The notes below the pieces were generated by a model. The model saw only the letters and a program-made list of their open reading frames with translations. It ran no database searches and was not told the DNA's origin. The position numbers were made by a program, and so were the translations under genes. DNA of 64,000 nucleotides from JAAXIE01 sp965263155 (GTDB taxonomy: Bacteria > Chloroflexota > Dehalococcoidia > Lucifugimonadales > JAAXIE01): contig OZ253586.1 of NCBI GenBank assembly GCA_965263155.1, positions 1,240,001 through 1,304,000 on the forward strand, in the 5' to 3' direction. Shown here one piece after another: positions 35,772-44,443 of this stretch; the first letter of the stretch is position 1, and every line of letters starts with the position of its first letter.

Positions 35772-36725
35772 ATGGCTGACTCCTTGGTTACGTTCCGGGA
35801 GAAGCCTCCAGCCAAGCATATGATCGCTGGCTGGAGACGGCAGTGGTCCGATGGAGGTGACATCTCCAGCGGCCTGCCACGCTACCTTATCGAGAAGCTT
35901 AGTGCTCGCAAGATTGGCGAAATGAGCGAGTACGTCAATCTGATGTGCTACCCCTTCCAAGTGGCGGGCACCCATGATGCTTATCGGCCGCGTGTTTCCT
36001 TCCGGGACGGACTGCCCACCGCTGACATGCACCGAGAGAATGCCTTCTACGACGCTGGCGACGGGCTGATTATCTTCCGAGGTGAGGAGCCTTGGCAGCG
36101 TATCGACATCTACGGACAAGCGTTTTTCGAGGCTATCAAGGAGTTGGGCGTATCCCGCACTGCCTCGGTGGAGGGCTATAACGGCCCTGCGCCACCGGAG
36201 TTGGAGCGCAACGTCAATTGCGTCTTCAGTATGCCCGATATGAGAGAGGAGCTGGAGAAACTGGGCATCGGCTTCTCCAGCTATGGAAGCGAGCGCAGGG
36301 CTGGACCGACCATTGGCATGGCCATGGTCACGATGGCTCACTACCATCATCCGGGCGTGGAGATGGTGCGCATGGGGGCCATGGCCCCTATGTATCCCTT
36401 CCTGACCAGAAGTAACGAGCAGGTAGGCATCCAGCGGGACCATCGCGCCTTTTACGACATAATGCGGCGTCTCAAGGCCATGCTCGGTCTGACCATAGAC
36501 CTCGGCGAGTTAGAGTCCTTGGGCGCTAGCGAGTCCCGCAACCTGCAGGAAACTTTGGACCGGATCGGGGCCTCAGACAGGAGTGCCAAGCAGATAATCG
36601 ATCGGGCTGTGGCAGACTACAAGCCGTTGCCCTTCGACGAACCGGTGGACCTGACCCCGGAGCTGGACAGGACGCTGGAAGACATCATACGCAACATGCC
36701 AGAACAGCCGGGGGGCAGTGCGTAG
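35772..36725 (+). CDS. PAC2-family protein
   Basis: A 317-aa PAC2 (proteasome assembly chaperone-like) protein. MIAGWRRQWSDGGDISSGLPRYLIEKLSARKIGEM is the characteristic GW...G.....L opening, followed by DGLIIFRGEEPWQRIDIYGQAFFEAIKELGV. Bacterial members are of unknown function and sometimes linked to proteasome or F420-type metabolism. The C-terminal 70 residues are acidic and helical. A strong terminator follows at 36777. Confidence 0.82.
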   Translation: MADSLVTFREKPPAKHMIAGWRRQWSDGGDISSGLPRYLIEKLSARKIGEMSEYVNLMCYPFQVAGTHDAYRPRVSFRDGLPTADMHRENAFYDAGDGLIIFRGEEPWQRIDIYGQAFFEAIKELGVSRTASVEGYNGPAPPELERNVNCVFSMPDMREELEKLGIGFSSYGSERRAGPTIGMAMVTMAHYHHPGVEMVRMGAMAPMYPFLTRSNEQVGIQRDHRAFYDIMRRLKAMLGLTIDLGELESLGASESRNLQETLDRIGASDRSAKQIIDRAVADYKPLPFDEPVDLTPELDRTLEDIIRNMPEQPGGSA

Positions 36726-36776
36726 GCCTCAGCCCCACACTCGCCAACCGATGCCGGGCCGGCGTCCGGCCAACAG

Positions 36777-36810
36777 AAAAGCCGGTGCTTGTTAACAAGC
36801 ACCGGCTTTT
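36777..36810. terminator. Bidirectional Rho-independent terminator
   Basis: A perfect 15-bp stem (AAAAGCCGGTGCTTG and its complement) around TTAA, with A4 and T4 at the ends. It sits between the convergent PAC2 and LigB-type genes and can stop both. Confidence 0.92.
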
Positions 36811-36829
36811 GACGTAGTGGTCCAGTCTT

Positions 36830-37870
36830 CTACTTAAAGATGGCCATGCATTTGCCTGCGTTGTAACACCAAGTCTCCACCCAGTCCAGCACGTCGGCCT
36901 TCTGGCCCAACTCGTGCATGGCCCCCGCGAGGCAGATCCAGTTCAGGAGTTCCTGATGCCCAGCGTCCTCGATGTCTTCCAAGGGGATGTCGCGCCACTT
37001 GGCGTGTTGGCCAGCCTCAAGCTCGGCGAGGCGGGCGCGGTCAGCTTCTACGTCGGGGTACATAAAGTGGTTCTTCTCGGTGAGGAAGCCGTGCGACCAG
37101 CTTGAGGATGCCATGATGCACACCCGCCACGGACTATCCTTGAGCACTCGTGCCGCCGCCTGACCCATCTCGAAGCAGCGCCGAGGCGACGGCGAGGGTG
37201 GGTCGGGCTCGGCCTCGACCTCGCTGCTTCCGCCACGGTAGCGGATGACGTTGCTGCCGTAGCAGTTCACCGCTAGAGGCAGCACCGGATAGTCGAAACC
37301 GGTGCGGTCCAGGTCCAGGTACAGCAGGGTGTTGGCGAAGGCGTGGCCTAACCCGTCGCCGTGCAGAGGCTTGTAGGCGTAGGACATGTCGATGCCCTCT
37401 CGTAGCAGCCCGCGAGCCAAGGCACGGCCCGCCATTTGGTAGCCCTTGTAGTTGAACACTTTGTCGTTGGGCTCGTCCCAGATGTTGGGACGCTCACCCA
37501 GCCGGTGGAAGGGAATGGAGTGCATCTCGTCATAGGCCAGCACACAAAACGGCGGGATGATGTCTTCCTTGAAGTTCTCATACTGGTCGTCGCCGATGAT
37601 GACCACGAAATCAGGATTGAACTCGTCGAGTTTCTCTCGGATGGTGCGAAAGGCCTTGAATATGCGGGCACGATGGGGCTTATGCGAGCTGATGCCCTCG
37701 TCGTCACCCCACTCCAGCCGCATAGGCTCGGGCCAGTTGTTGACGTCCTTCATATATTCAGGGATGCGCGGGTCGGTATGCAGCATACGAGCCAGAGGCC
37801 AAGGCTTGTATTCTTCGGGCACCAACCCCGGCGGGTAGTGGGTCGCCCCGATTCCCAGTATCTCCCCCAT
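36830..37870 (-). CDS. Class III extradiol dioxygenase (LigB-type)
   Basis: A 346-aa protein. ILGIGATHYPP contributes the first iron-binding His, PDFVVIIGDDQYENF the following strand, and CIMASSSWSHGFL the later active-site His. These match the LigB/protocatechuate 4,5-dioxygenase superfamily, which cleaves catecholic rings with Fe(II). It may also represent a non-aromatic relative. Its gene ends just after the shared terminator. Confidence 0.85.
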   Translation of the reverse strand: MGEILGIGATHYPPGLVPEEYKPWPLARMLHTDPRIPEYMKDVNNWPEPMRLEWGDDEGISSHKPHRARIFKAFRTIREKLDEFNPDFVVIIGDDQYENFKEDIIPPFCVLAYDEMHSIPFHRLGERPNIWDEPNDKVFNYKGYQMAGRALARGLLREGIDMSYAYKPLHGDGLGHAFANTLLYLDLDRTGFDYPVLPLAVNCYGSNVIRYRGGSSEVEAEPDPPSPSPRRCFEMGQAAARVLKDSPWRVCIMASSSWSHGFLTEKNHFMYPDVEADRARLAELEAGQHAKWRDIPLEDIEDAGHQELLNWICLAGAMHELGQKADVLDWVETWCYNAGKCMAIFK

Positions 37871-38018
37871 GTCAGTCCCCCTTGGTGCTTGAGTCGGCCA
37901 ATGTCGCGTGAAACAGGCCTAGCGTCGCCGCAGTGTAGCGCGAGGCTTGTGGAAGCGTCAACGCTCGGTGTGTTAGATCAGAAATTACGACACTGAAGCA
38001 GCCATTCGCAGACCCAGA

Positions 38019-38140
38019 CCGTCAATACCAAGCATAAGTCGTGCCGGAGCGGCGAGACCACGAGGCTTGGCCTGTCTCCCGCATGGCCGGGCCCAACTCA
38101 GTCATCTGGCGGGACCACTCGGTGAGACCTATTTGATGCC
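38019..38140. repeat. 122-bp direct repeat, copy A (partial duplicate of the MBL gene 3' end)
   Basis: 121 of 122 bases match 39747-39868; the only difference is A/C at 38063. The repeat is the last 40 codons of the metallo-hydrolase gene. The Fic gene lies between the copies. Confidence 0.95.
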
Positions 38141-38199
38141 CTGCCGCTACTGGGTTCCGTGGAAGAGTCAGCGCTTCAGCTTGGCGAGAAAGCCGGGCA

Positions 38200-39705
38200 T
38201 CATATGAATTCCAGCCAGTGGCGTAGGGCAACGCTGAGACACTCCTCGGTCCACGACTCAAACCTGGATGTGATTGCCTCGGGGTCGTCCTGTTGCGTGA
38301 ATGTGAACGAGTCAACAGTACAGTTCATAAAGTCCGGGCCATGGGAATCATCTGATTCCTGAGCACCGCTCTCACGGGCGTCGCCAATCAGTGTAAAGGC
38401 GGTTGCAGTCATTACACCCGTCAGATACCGTCCAATATGGTGCAAAGAAACAACGAATACTAGGCGAGGCACATGGGCCTGCCCATGGGGGAGGACTGAC
38501 AGCTTGACGAAGAACCTTGGTTCGTTGAGGTTGACCCAATGCTGCGCTGACCGTGCAGTCTGGACCACTTCGAAGCGGTACCAATGTTCCCTGTCCCCAG
38601 GGCCTCCATGGTCTACTAAATGTTCTGCGTCCGACCCAACTTCGCTCAGGCGTTGGCAGATTTGAGAGGCCTGTAAGTTGAGGCTCTCGATAGCCCTTAT
38701 TTGAAGTGCTGCGGCAACATCCGTGACCGATCGCATCTGGGCTTGTCTTTCCCTATTCTGCCGTCCTATTTGCTCGACCACACTGTCCATGACTTGGTCC
38801 AACAAACCGGGTGCGGGAACAGGCCCAGGCTCGCCCAATGCATCCAGTATCATTTGTCTTTGAAGCTTGACAACCATATCCACGAACCGGTTTAGATCAC
38901 CCGCATCCGCGGCTTCAAGGCTCTCAATGTAGGGAGGCCTATCATCCCTTGATATCACAATGGGTAGGTACTCTTCCTTTGCCAAGTGCCACGTCAGCAA
39001 TGCCCGTGCGACCCGGCCATTGCCGTCCTGAAAAGGATGTATCTGTGTAAACCGATGATGCAGCCATGCAGCCACGAGCAACCGGTGATACGCACTGCTC
39101 TGTTCCTGTAGCCTGTTGTACATTTGGACTAGATTGCCAATTTCGCTGTCCACGTGAATGGGAGGGCAATACTCGTGCATCAAACCGTCGGGTCGTGTCG
39201 GGTTGTTGGGCTGCGTCTTGAACCCGCCACGGTCCAAGGCGGTCTCGAATACTCGCCCCATTTGGTCGTGTGCAGTATAGGTAGGTTGGTGTTGGGTCAG
39301 TATCTGGTGTAACTCCCTGATGTAGGCAGTGGAGAGCGTTCTTCCCCGCCGGATAAAGTCTGTAACGAAGGCTGCCGCATACTGCTGGTCCTTCAGGACA
39401 TTGATGAGCTCGTGCGGGTCTCGGTCAGTGGATCCATGCACGATAAAATCCGCCGAGAGTCCGTGTTCGATCAAGGTTTGAGTTACGCCCCGGTCGATGC
39501 TGTACAGACCCTCTATGATGCCTGTCTCAATGGCCCACCGACGCTCCACCCGCTCCAAGAAAGCCTTGTAGGCATCGGGATTGGTTTCCTCGCGCTGAGC
39601 TCGAAAGTCGAGCCACTGGCGATGGAGGGAGTCAATTTGCTGAAAGTCCGCGGTTGAAACATGGGCATCCAAGTCTTCCAGAGGCCGCCATTTATGTGAG
39701 ACCAT
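38200..39705 (-). CDS. Fic-domain protein
   Basis: A 501-aa Fic protein. The catalytic motif HPFQDGNGRVAR lies in the central helix, with an N-terminal inhibitory-type segment IETGIIEGLYSIDRGVT. Fic enzymes attach AMP or related groups to target Ser/Thr/Tyr. The last 180 residues form an extra domain I do not recognise. It sits between 122-bp direct repeats, suggesting insertion. No antitoxin gene is adjacent, so the inhibitory helix may be internal. Confidence 0.88.
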   Translation of the reverse strand: MVSHKWRPLEDLDAHVSTADFQQIDSLHRQWLDFRAQREETNPDAYKAFLERVERRWAIETGIIEGLYSIDRGVTQTLIEHGLSADFIVHGSTDRDPHELINVLKDQQYAAAFVTDFIRRGRTLSTAYIRELHQILTQHQPTYTAHDQMGRVFETALDRGGFKTQPNNPTRPDGLMHEYCPPIHVDSEIGNLVQMYNRLQEQSSAYHRLLVAAWLHHRFTQIHPFQDGNGRVARALLTWHLAKEEYLPIVISRDDRPPYIESLEAADAGDLNRFVDMVVKLQRQMILDALGEPGPVPAPGLLDQVMDSVVEQIGRQNRERQAQMRSVTDVAAALQIRAIESLNLQASQICQRLSEVGSDAEHLVDHGGPGDREHWYRFEVVQTARSAQHWVNLNEPRFFVKLSVLPHGQAHVPRLVFVVSLHHIGRYLTGVMTATAFTLIGDARESGAQESDDSHGPDFMNCTVDSFTFTQQDDPEAITSRFESWTEECLSVALRHWLEFI

Positions 39706-39746
39706 AACTGATTCTCCTCTACGCTCGCGCTGCCGGAATCATTAAG

Positions 39747-39868
39747 CCGTCAATACCAAGCATAAGTCGTGCCGGAGCGGCGAGACCACGCGGCTTGGCC
39801 TGTCTCCCGCATGGCCGGGCCCAACTCAGTCATCTGGCGGGACCACTCGGTGAGACCTATTTGATGCC
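39747..39868. repeat. 122-bp direct repeat, copy B (within the MBL gene 3' end)
   Basis: The intact source copy, inside the last 40 codons of the metallo-hydrolase gene, 1728 bases from copy A and in the same orientation. Confidence 0.95.
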
Positions 39869-40661
39869 ACATGCCGTGGCCTGGGAACAACCATTCGACC
39901 TTCAAACTCGCAAGTTGGGTGAGAGTATCCGCCAGCGTTTCCCATGAGAAAAAAGTCTGGTTGGGGAACACGTCCAATTCCGCGCGACGGTGGTTCCAGT
40001 GCAGCGTGTCACCGGTGAATAGACAGCGGTCGTCGACGTGATACACGACATGGCCTTTGGTATGGCCCGGCGCTGGAATGGATAGCACGCCGGGGGATAT
40101 GACAATCGTGCTGTCGTTCCCGGTCAGGTCAGTGGCGTAGGGTGCTGCATCTGCGTCGTCCTCGCCAATCCAGACCCTAGCCCCGTACCGCTCAGCCCAG
40201 CGGTCCGCGTCGGCCACATCATCGCGGTGTGTCAGCAGCACATGAGCGATGCTTCCCAAGCCGTCGATGCTTTCGGCTAGAGCCCGGCTGAACCGTGGAG
40301 AATCGATCATCAGATTGCCGTCCGGGCGCAACACCATAAACGAATGGGCTGCGAAGGATGAAAGAGAATTGTTGCCCAAGGCGAACACGCCATCCGTCAT
40401 TAGGTAAGGGAACACATTTGCCGGTTCCCGAGGCTGGTCGCGGTTCCCTATGGACTTAGTGGGGCAGGCCGCCGCAGCTTGCCATAACGCCGCTTCTTCC
40501 TCTGCGTCGGCGGGCTGGCGGGCTACGTAGGAACGTCCTGAGGCATCCATGCCAATGAAATCAGGAGCCCAGTTGCGGGCTGCGTCGCATCTGATGCAGC
40601 GTGTGTCCACGAACCACGGCCCCGGTGCGTCCGATGGGTTCGCTTGGTCCGGCCTAGGCAT
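39750..40661 (-). CDS. MBL-fold metallo-hydrolase with N-terminal ferredoxin-like domain
   Basis: About 303 aa. Residues 15-75 form a small ferredoxin-like domain with Cys in DTRCIRCD and AAACPTKSIG, enough for a partial 4Fe-4S site. A metallo-beta-lactamase domain follows, with a variant metal motif HRDDVADADRW instead of HxHxDH, then GHTKGHVVYHV and FTGDTLHW. This family exists in plants and bacteria but its substrate is unknown to me. ATG 40661 or 40667 may be the start. Its 3' 120 bases are duplicated at 38019. Confidence 0.83.
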   Translation of the reverse strand: MPRPDQANPSDAPGPWFVDTRCIRCDAARNWAPDFIGMDASGRSYVARQPADAEEEAALWQAAAACPTKSIGNRDQPREPANVFPYLMTDGVFALGNNSLSSFAAHSFMVLRPDGNLMIDSPRFSRALAESIDGLGSIAHVLLTHRDDVADADRWAERYGARVWIGEDDADAAPYATDLTGNDSTIVISPGVLSIPAPGHTKGHVVYHVDDRCLFTGDTLHWNHRRAELDVFPNQTFFSWETLADTLTQLASLKVEWLFPGHGMWHQIGLTEWSRQMTELGPAMRETGQAAWSRRSGTTYAWY

Positions 40662-40786
40662 AGTCACTCTCCTGATTGATGCTACTTTATCCGCCGTGGT
40701 TGCTGTGCGACTTGTGTGATGTGAGCTTGGATGACTTGAGCATGATAACGGCGAATCCCTTCTCGTGGCACATGGGACTCAACTTC

Positions 40787-40816
40787 TTGACCAAGCTTCG
40801 GCTTTGGTCATAAAAT
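40787..40816 (+). promoter_or_regulatory. Putative sigma70 promoter of rex
   Basis: TTGACC, an 18-base spacer and TAAAAT lie about 115 bases before the rex ATG. Both hexamers match 5 of 6 consensus bases. Confidence 0.6.
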
Positions 40817-40930
40817 CGGCTAAAGGCAATGGCGGCGACCAGCTACTCTTCCAATGCAGTCCAACCGTGCGGTGCCTCTATTTGCGCCTGTTTTCTTCCT
40901 GTCCCTCGCGCTTCAGCGGAGCCCGCTTAG

Positions 40931-41611
40931 ATGCATCAAGCGCTTCCCCCGCCTACGCTAGACCAACCCGTTCCTGAAGTGGTCGTGCAACGCTTGCCGC
41001 TGTACGTTCGCGTACTGGGTGCCTTGATCCGGGAGGAGATTGAGGTTGTCAGCTCCCAGCAGTTGGGGGACCGGCTCCAGATGACTCCCGCCCAGATCAG
41101 GAAAGACCTGAGCTACTTTGGACGCTTCGGCAAGCAGGGCCGGGGTTACTCCGTGGTCAACCTGCTCAACCAGCTCAAGGAGATACTCGGGCTTTCGCGG
41201 CAGTGGAACGTTGGACTCGTGGGTGTGGGCCGTTTGGGGTTGGCCATTCTTAGCTATCCCGGATTCGCCCCCGAGGGGTTCCGGGTGGTGGCCGCTTTTG
41301 ACGCTGATCCTGCCCAAGTGGGGCAACGCATCGGCGGTGTCGGCGTCTATGCTATGGAAGATTTGGACCGGTTGGTGGGGGAGATGGACATCTCCATCGG
41401 TATCGTGGCTGTGCCGGGCATCCATGCCCAGCGGGTGGTGGACCGGTTGGTCGAATGCGGGGTCCGTGCTATTCTGAACTATGCGCCGACCTCGCCCCAG
41501 ACGCAGGAGGGTGTCCGCATTCGCAACATAGACCCCGTGCTATCGCTCCAGTCCATGACCTACTACCTGATGGGGTCGGAACGCGGGGAGGACGTACGGC
41601 CTCAGGAATAA
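40931..41611 (+). CDS. rex: Redox-sensing transcriptional repressor Rex
   Basis: A 226-aa protein of standard Rex length. The N-terminal winged helix contains VSSQQLGDRLQMTPAQIRKDLSYFGRFGKQGRGY, the signature DNA-contacting region. The Rossmann domain has GVGRLGLAILSYPGF. Rex binds operators when NAD+/NADH is high and releases them as NADH rises, controlling respiratory and fermentative genes. It converges on the atp operon; whether it controls atp is an inference that a Rex operator search could test. Confidence 0.95.
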   Translation: MHQALPPPTLDQPVPEVVVQRLPLYVRVLGALIREEIEVVSSQQLGDRLQMTPAQIRKDLSYFGRFGKQGRGYSVVNLLNQLKEILGLSRQWNVGLVGVGRLGLAILSYPGFAPEGFRVVAAFDADPAQVGQRIGGVGVYAMEDLDRLVGEMDISIGIVAVPGIHAQRVVDRLVECGVRAILNYAPTSPQTQEGVRIRNIDPVLSLQSMTYYLMGSERGEDVRPQE

Positions 41612-41626
41612 CTGCCCACGAGCCCG

Positions 41627-42064
41627 TCAGCGTTGTGCAGCCGGAGGCGCGCCCCCTCGTTGCCGACGTCGGCGTGCCACTCGTACTCGCAGTTGCGCCC
41701 GGCGCATTGAGGCCATCGCTTGCTCCAGGTCCATGTCGGAAGTCCGAGCGTTGATTCTCTCTTGCGCGAGACGCACGGCTTCCTGAGCGCGCTCCTCGTT
41801 GATCTCTTCGGAGCGCTCGCAGGCGTCGGCCAACACCGTGACCACGTTGTCCATCACTTCGAGAAACCCGCCCGTGACCGCGAGGTAGGTGTCTTCGCCT
41901 CCCTTGCGGATGGTGAGTTCACCCTCCTTGAGGGTGGTCATGAGAGGTGCGTGTTGTGGCAGGATGCCAAGATCCCCTTCGGAGCCTGGGGCAACAACCA
42001 AGTCCACCTCGTCGGAAAGGACCTCGCGCTCAGCGGTTATAACGTCCAGTCGCATCGGAGCCAC
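41627..42064 (-). CDS. atpC: ATP synthase epsilon subunit
   Basis: A 145-aa subunit. MRLDVITAEREVLSDEVDLVV then GSEGDLGILPQHAPLMTTL forms the beta-sandwich, and the Arg-rich C-terminal helices finish it. It couples gamma rotation and can inhibit ATP hydrolysis. It is the last gene of the operon, starting 2 bases after atpD ends. Confidence 0.95.
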   Translation of the reverse strand: MAPMRLDVITAEREVLSDEVDLVVAPGSEGDLGILPQHAPLMTTLKEGELTIRKGGEDTYLAVTGGFLEVMDNVVTVLADACERSEEINEERAQEAVRLAQERINARTSDMDLEQAMASMRRAQLRVRVARRRRQRGGAPPAAQR

Positions 42065-42066
42065 GG

Positions 42067-43470
42067 CTACTGCCCCACTCGCACACCCATGCCTTCGGCC
42101 TTCTCGATGGCTTCGTCGATCGTCCCCACCATGTAGAAAGCCTGCTCCGGCAGGTTGTCGTGTTGTCCTTCCAGTATCTCTTTGAAGCCACGCACCGTCT
42201 CGCGGGAGGGCACGTACTTGCCGGACATGCCGGTGAACGCCTCGGCCACGGCGAAGGGCTGGGTGAGGAACCGCTGGATGCGACGCGCTCGCGACACTGC
42301 CAGCTTGTCTTCCTCCGACAACTCTTCGATGCCTAAGATGGCGATGATGTCCTGCAGGTCCCGGTAGCGCTGCAACACACGCTGTACCTCGCGGGCGATC
42401 CCGTAATGCTCCTCGCCCACCACTCGAGGCTCCAACATCCGGGAGAATGAGGCTAGGGGGTCTACTGCGGGGTAGAGGCCTTGGGCCGAGAGGGCCCGCT
42501 CCAGCGACACCACAGCGTCCAAGTGTCCGAAGGTAGTGACTATGCCGGGGTCGGTGTAGTCGTCGGCAGGCACATAGATGGCTTGGAAGGAGGTGATGGA
42601 GCCCTGCTTGCTGCTGGTGATCCGCTCTTCCAATGCACCCATCTCAGTGGCCAAGGTCGGCTGATAGCCCACCGCCGAGGGCATACGCCCCAACAGCGCC
42701 GAGACTTCCATGCCCGCCAGAATGTAGCGATAGATGTTGTCGATGAAGAACAGTACGTCTTGCCCCTGCTCTTCCCGGAAGTACTCCGCCATGGTCAGTC
42801 CGGTGAAACCGATGCGAGCGCGCACTCCCGGAGGCTCGTTCATCTGGCCGAACACCAAGGCAGTGGTACCGAGAACCCCGGAATCCTTCATTTCGTTCCA
42901 AAGGTCGTTTCCCTCGCGGGAGCGTTCGCCAACGCCAGCGAACACTGAGACCCCTTTATGCACCGCGCCGATGTTCCGTATTAGCTCCATGATGACCACG
43001 GTCTTGCCGACGCCCGCGCCACCATAGGCCCCGATCTTGCCACCCTTCATGAAGGGTGTGATCAGGTCGAACACCTTGATGCCGGTTTCCAGCAGTTCGA
43101 CGGATGTCCCCTGTTCTGCGAAAGACGGGGCGGCGCGGTGGATGGGCCAATGGTCGCCAGCCTCCACCGGGCCCAGGTTGTCCAGCGGGTCTCCGGTGAC
43201 GTTGAATAGCCGTCCCAGTGTTTCCGGGCCGACGGGTACGCTCACCGGTGCGCCAGTGTCGTCCACGTCCACGCCACGGGCCAGTCCTTCCGTAGGTCCG
43301 AGGGCGAGGCAGCGCACCCAACTGTTGCCCACATGCTGCTGGACCTCGAGCACCAAGCGCTCACCCTCTTGGTCTAGGGTCAGGGCGTTGTATACCGAAG
43401 GCAGGCCGTCGGCGGGGAACTCCACGTCCACCACGGTGCCGATTACTTGTACCACCTTGCCCTTGGCCAT
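42067..43470 (-). CDS. atpD: ATP synthase beta subunit
   Basis: A 467-aa catalytic subunit. P-loop YGGAGVGKTVVIMEL, catalytic Glu in GVGERSREGNDLW, and LFFIDNIYRY then LLGRMPSAVGYQPTLATEMG. It makes ATP in the F1 head. Normal length and motifs. Confidence 0.98.
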   Translation of the reverse strand: MAKGKVVQVIGTVVDVEFPADGLPSVYNALTLDQEGERLVLEVQQHVGNSWVRCLALGPTEGLARGVDVDDTGAPVSVPVGPETLGRLFNVTGDPLDNLGPVEAGDHWPIHRAAPSFAEQGTSVELLETGIKVFDLITPFMKGGKIGAYGGAGVGKTVVIMELIRNIGAVHKGVSVFAGVGERSREGNDLWNEMKDSGVLGTTALVFGQMNEPPGVRARIGFTGLTMAEYFREEQGQDVLFFIDNIYRYILAGMEVSALLGRMPSAVGYQPTLATEMGALEERITSSKQGSITSFQAIYVPADDYTDPGIVTTFGHLDAVVSLERALSAQGLYPAVDPLASFSRMLEPRVVGEEHYGIAREVQRVLQRYRDLQDIIAILGIEELSEEDKLAVSRARRIQRFLTQPFAVAEAFTGMSGKYVPSRETVRGFKEILEGQHDNLPEQAFYMVGTIDEAIEKAEGMGVRVGQ

Positions 43471-43537
43471 TCGTGACCTCCGTTCCGCCTCCCCCTTTCT
43501 GGGGAGGACTGCCTGGCCGGGATAATCTAGCCCATGA

Positions 43538-44401
43538 CTATCTAGACTGTGTCGCGCTACCGCTGGCCAGGTCTAGCAGTTCGTTGGTTATGCTCTCCTG
43601 ACGCACCTTGTTCAGCGTCAAGGTCAGGTCGCCCACCATCTCGCCTGCGCTGTCGCTGGCGTTGCGCATGGCCACCATACGCGCCGACTGCTCGCTTGCG
43701 ATGAGCTCCAGCAGTGCATGGTAGAGCTGCATCTCGACGAAGCGTGGCAAAAGAGAACCCAGTACCTCAGGGCTGGTGGGTTCGTAAATGTAGCCAACCC
43801 GCCTTGTCGCGGGCAGGTCCGATGGCTCGATGGGCAGCAGCTTCTTCAAGACCGGTCTCTGCGAGATGGTGGAGATAGACTCTGGATAGGCGAGGTAGAC
43901 CTCGTCCGCCTCGCCGCTGGTGTAGTCATCAATGGCTATGTGCGATATGGCTAGGGTGTCGGCCAATGTGAGGCGGTCGCTGATGTTCATAAAGGTGGCG
44001 CGTACGTCACGTCCGTAGCGCACCATGAAGTCCCGCCCCTTGCGTCCGACGCATACGAGCCGCACGGGCGCCGGAGCCGACAGGACGAACTGCCCCACCA
44101 TGCCGTTCAGGTTGCCGTGAAGTCCACCGCACAGTCCACGGTCAGGTGTGATGTGCAGCACTTCGATGTTGTTCACCGGGCGCCGCTCCAGGAGAGGTTG
44201 GGTTCCAGCCGCTTCGTCGGTGGGCTGGGCCGCAAGGTGGCCGATTACCTCAAGTATCTTGTCCGAGTAGGGACGGGCGGCCAAGGCCGCGACTTGGGTC
44301 CGCCGAAGCTTGGAAGCGGCGATCATCTCCATAGCCTTGGTCACCTTGCCGGTGTTCTGTATGCTGCGGATCCGGCGACGTATGTCTCTAAGGTTCGGCA
44401 T
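43538..44401 (-). CDS. atpG: ATP synthase gamma subunit
   Basis: A 287-aa rotor shaft subunit. The N-terminal helix is RRIRSIQNTGKVTKAMEMIAASKLRR and the C-terminal helix ends with EMVGDLTLTLNKVRQESITNEL, the coiled coil that turns inside the alpha/beta ring. It lies between atpA and atpD in canonical order. Confidence 0.97.
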   Translation of the reverse strand: MPNLRDIRRRIRSIQNTGKVTKAMEMIAASKLRRTQVAALAARPYSDKILEVIGHLAAQPTDEAAGTQPLLERRPVNNIEVLHITPDRGLCGGLHGNLNGMVGQFVLSAPAPVRLVCVGRKGRDFMVRYGRDVRATFMNISDRLTLADTLAISHIAIDDYTSGEADEVYLAYPESISTISQRPVLKKLLPIEPSDLPATRRVGYIYEPTSPEVLGSLLPRFVEMQLYHALLELIASEQSARMVAMRNASDSAGEMVGDLTLTLNKVRQESITNELLDLASGSATQSR

Positions 44402-44443
44402 GGCCCCTTTCGTTAATCAAGGGCAGGACTAAGGGGATTTCGA

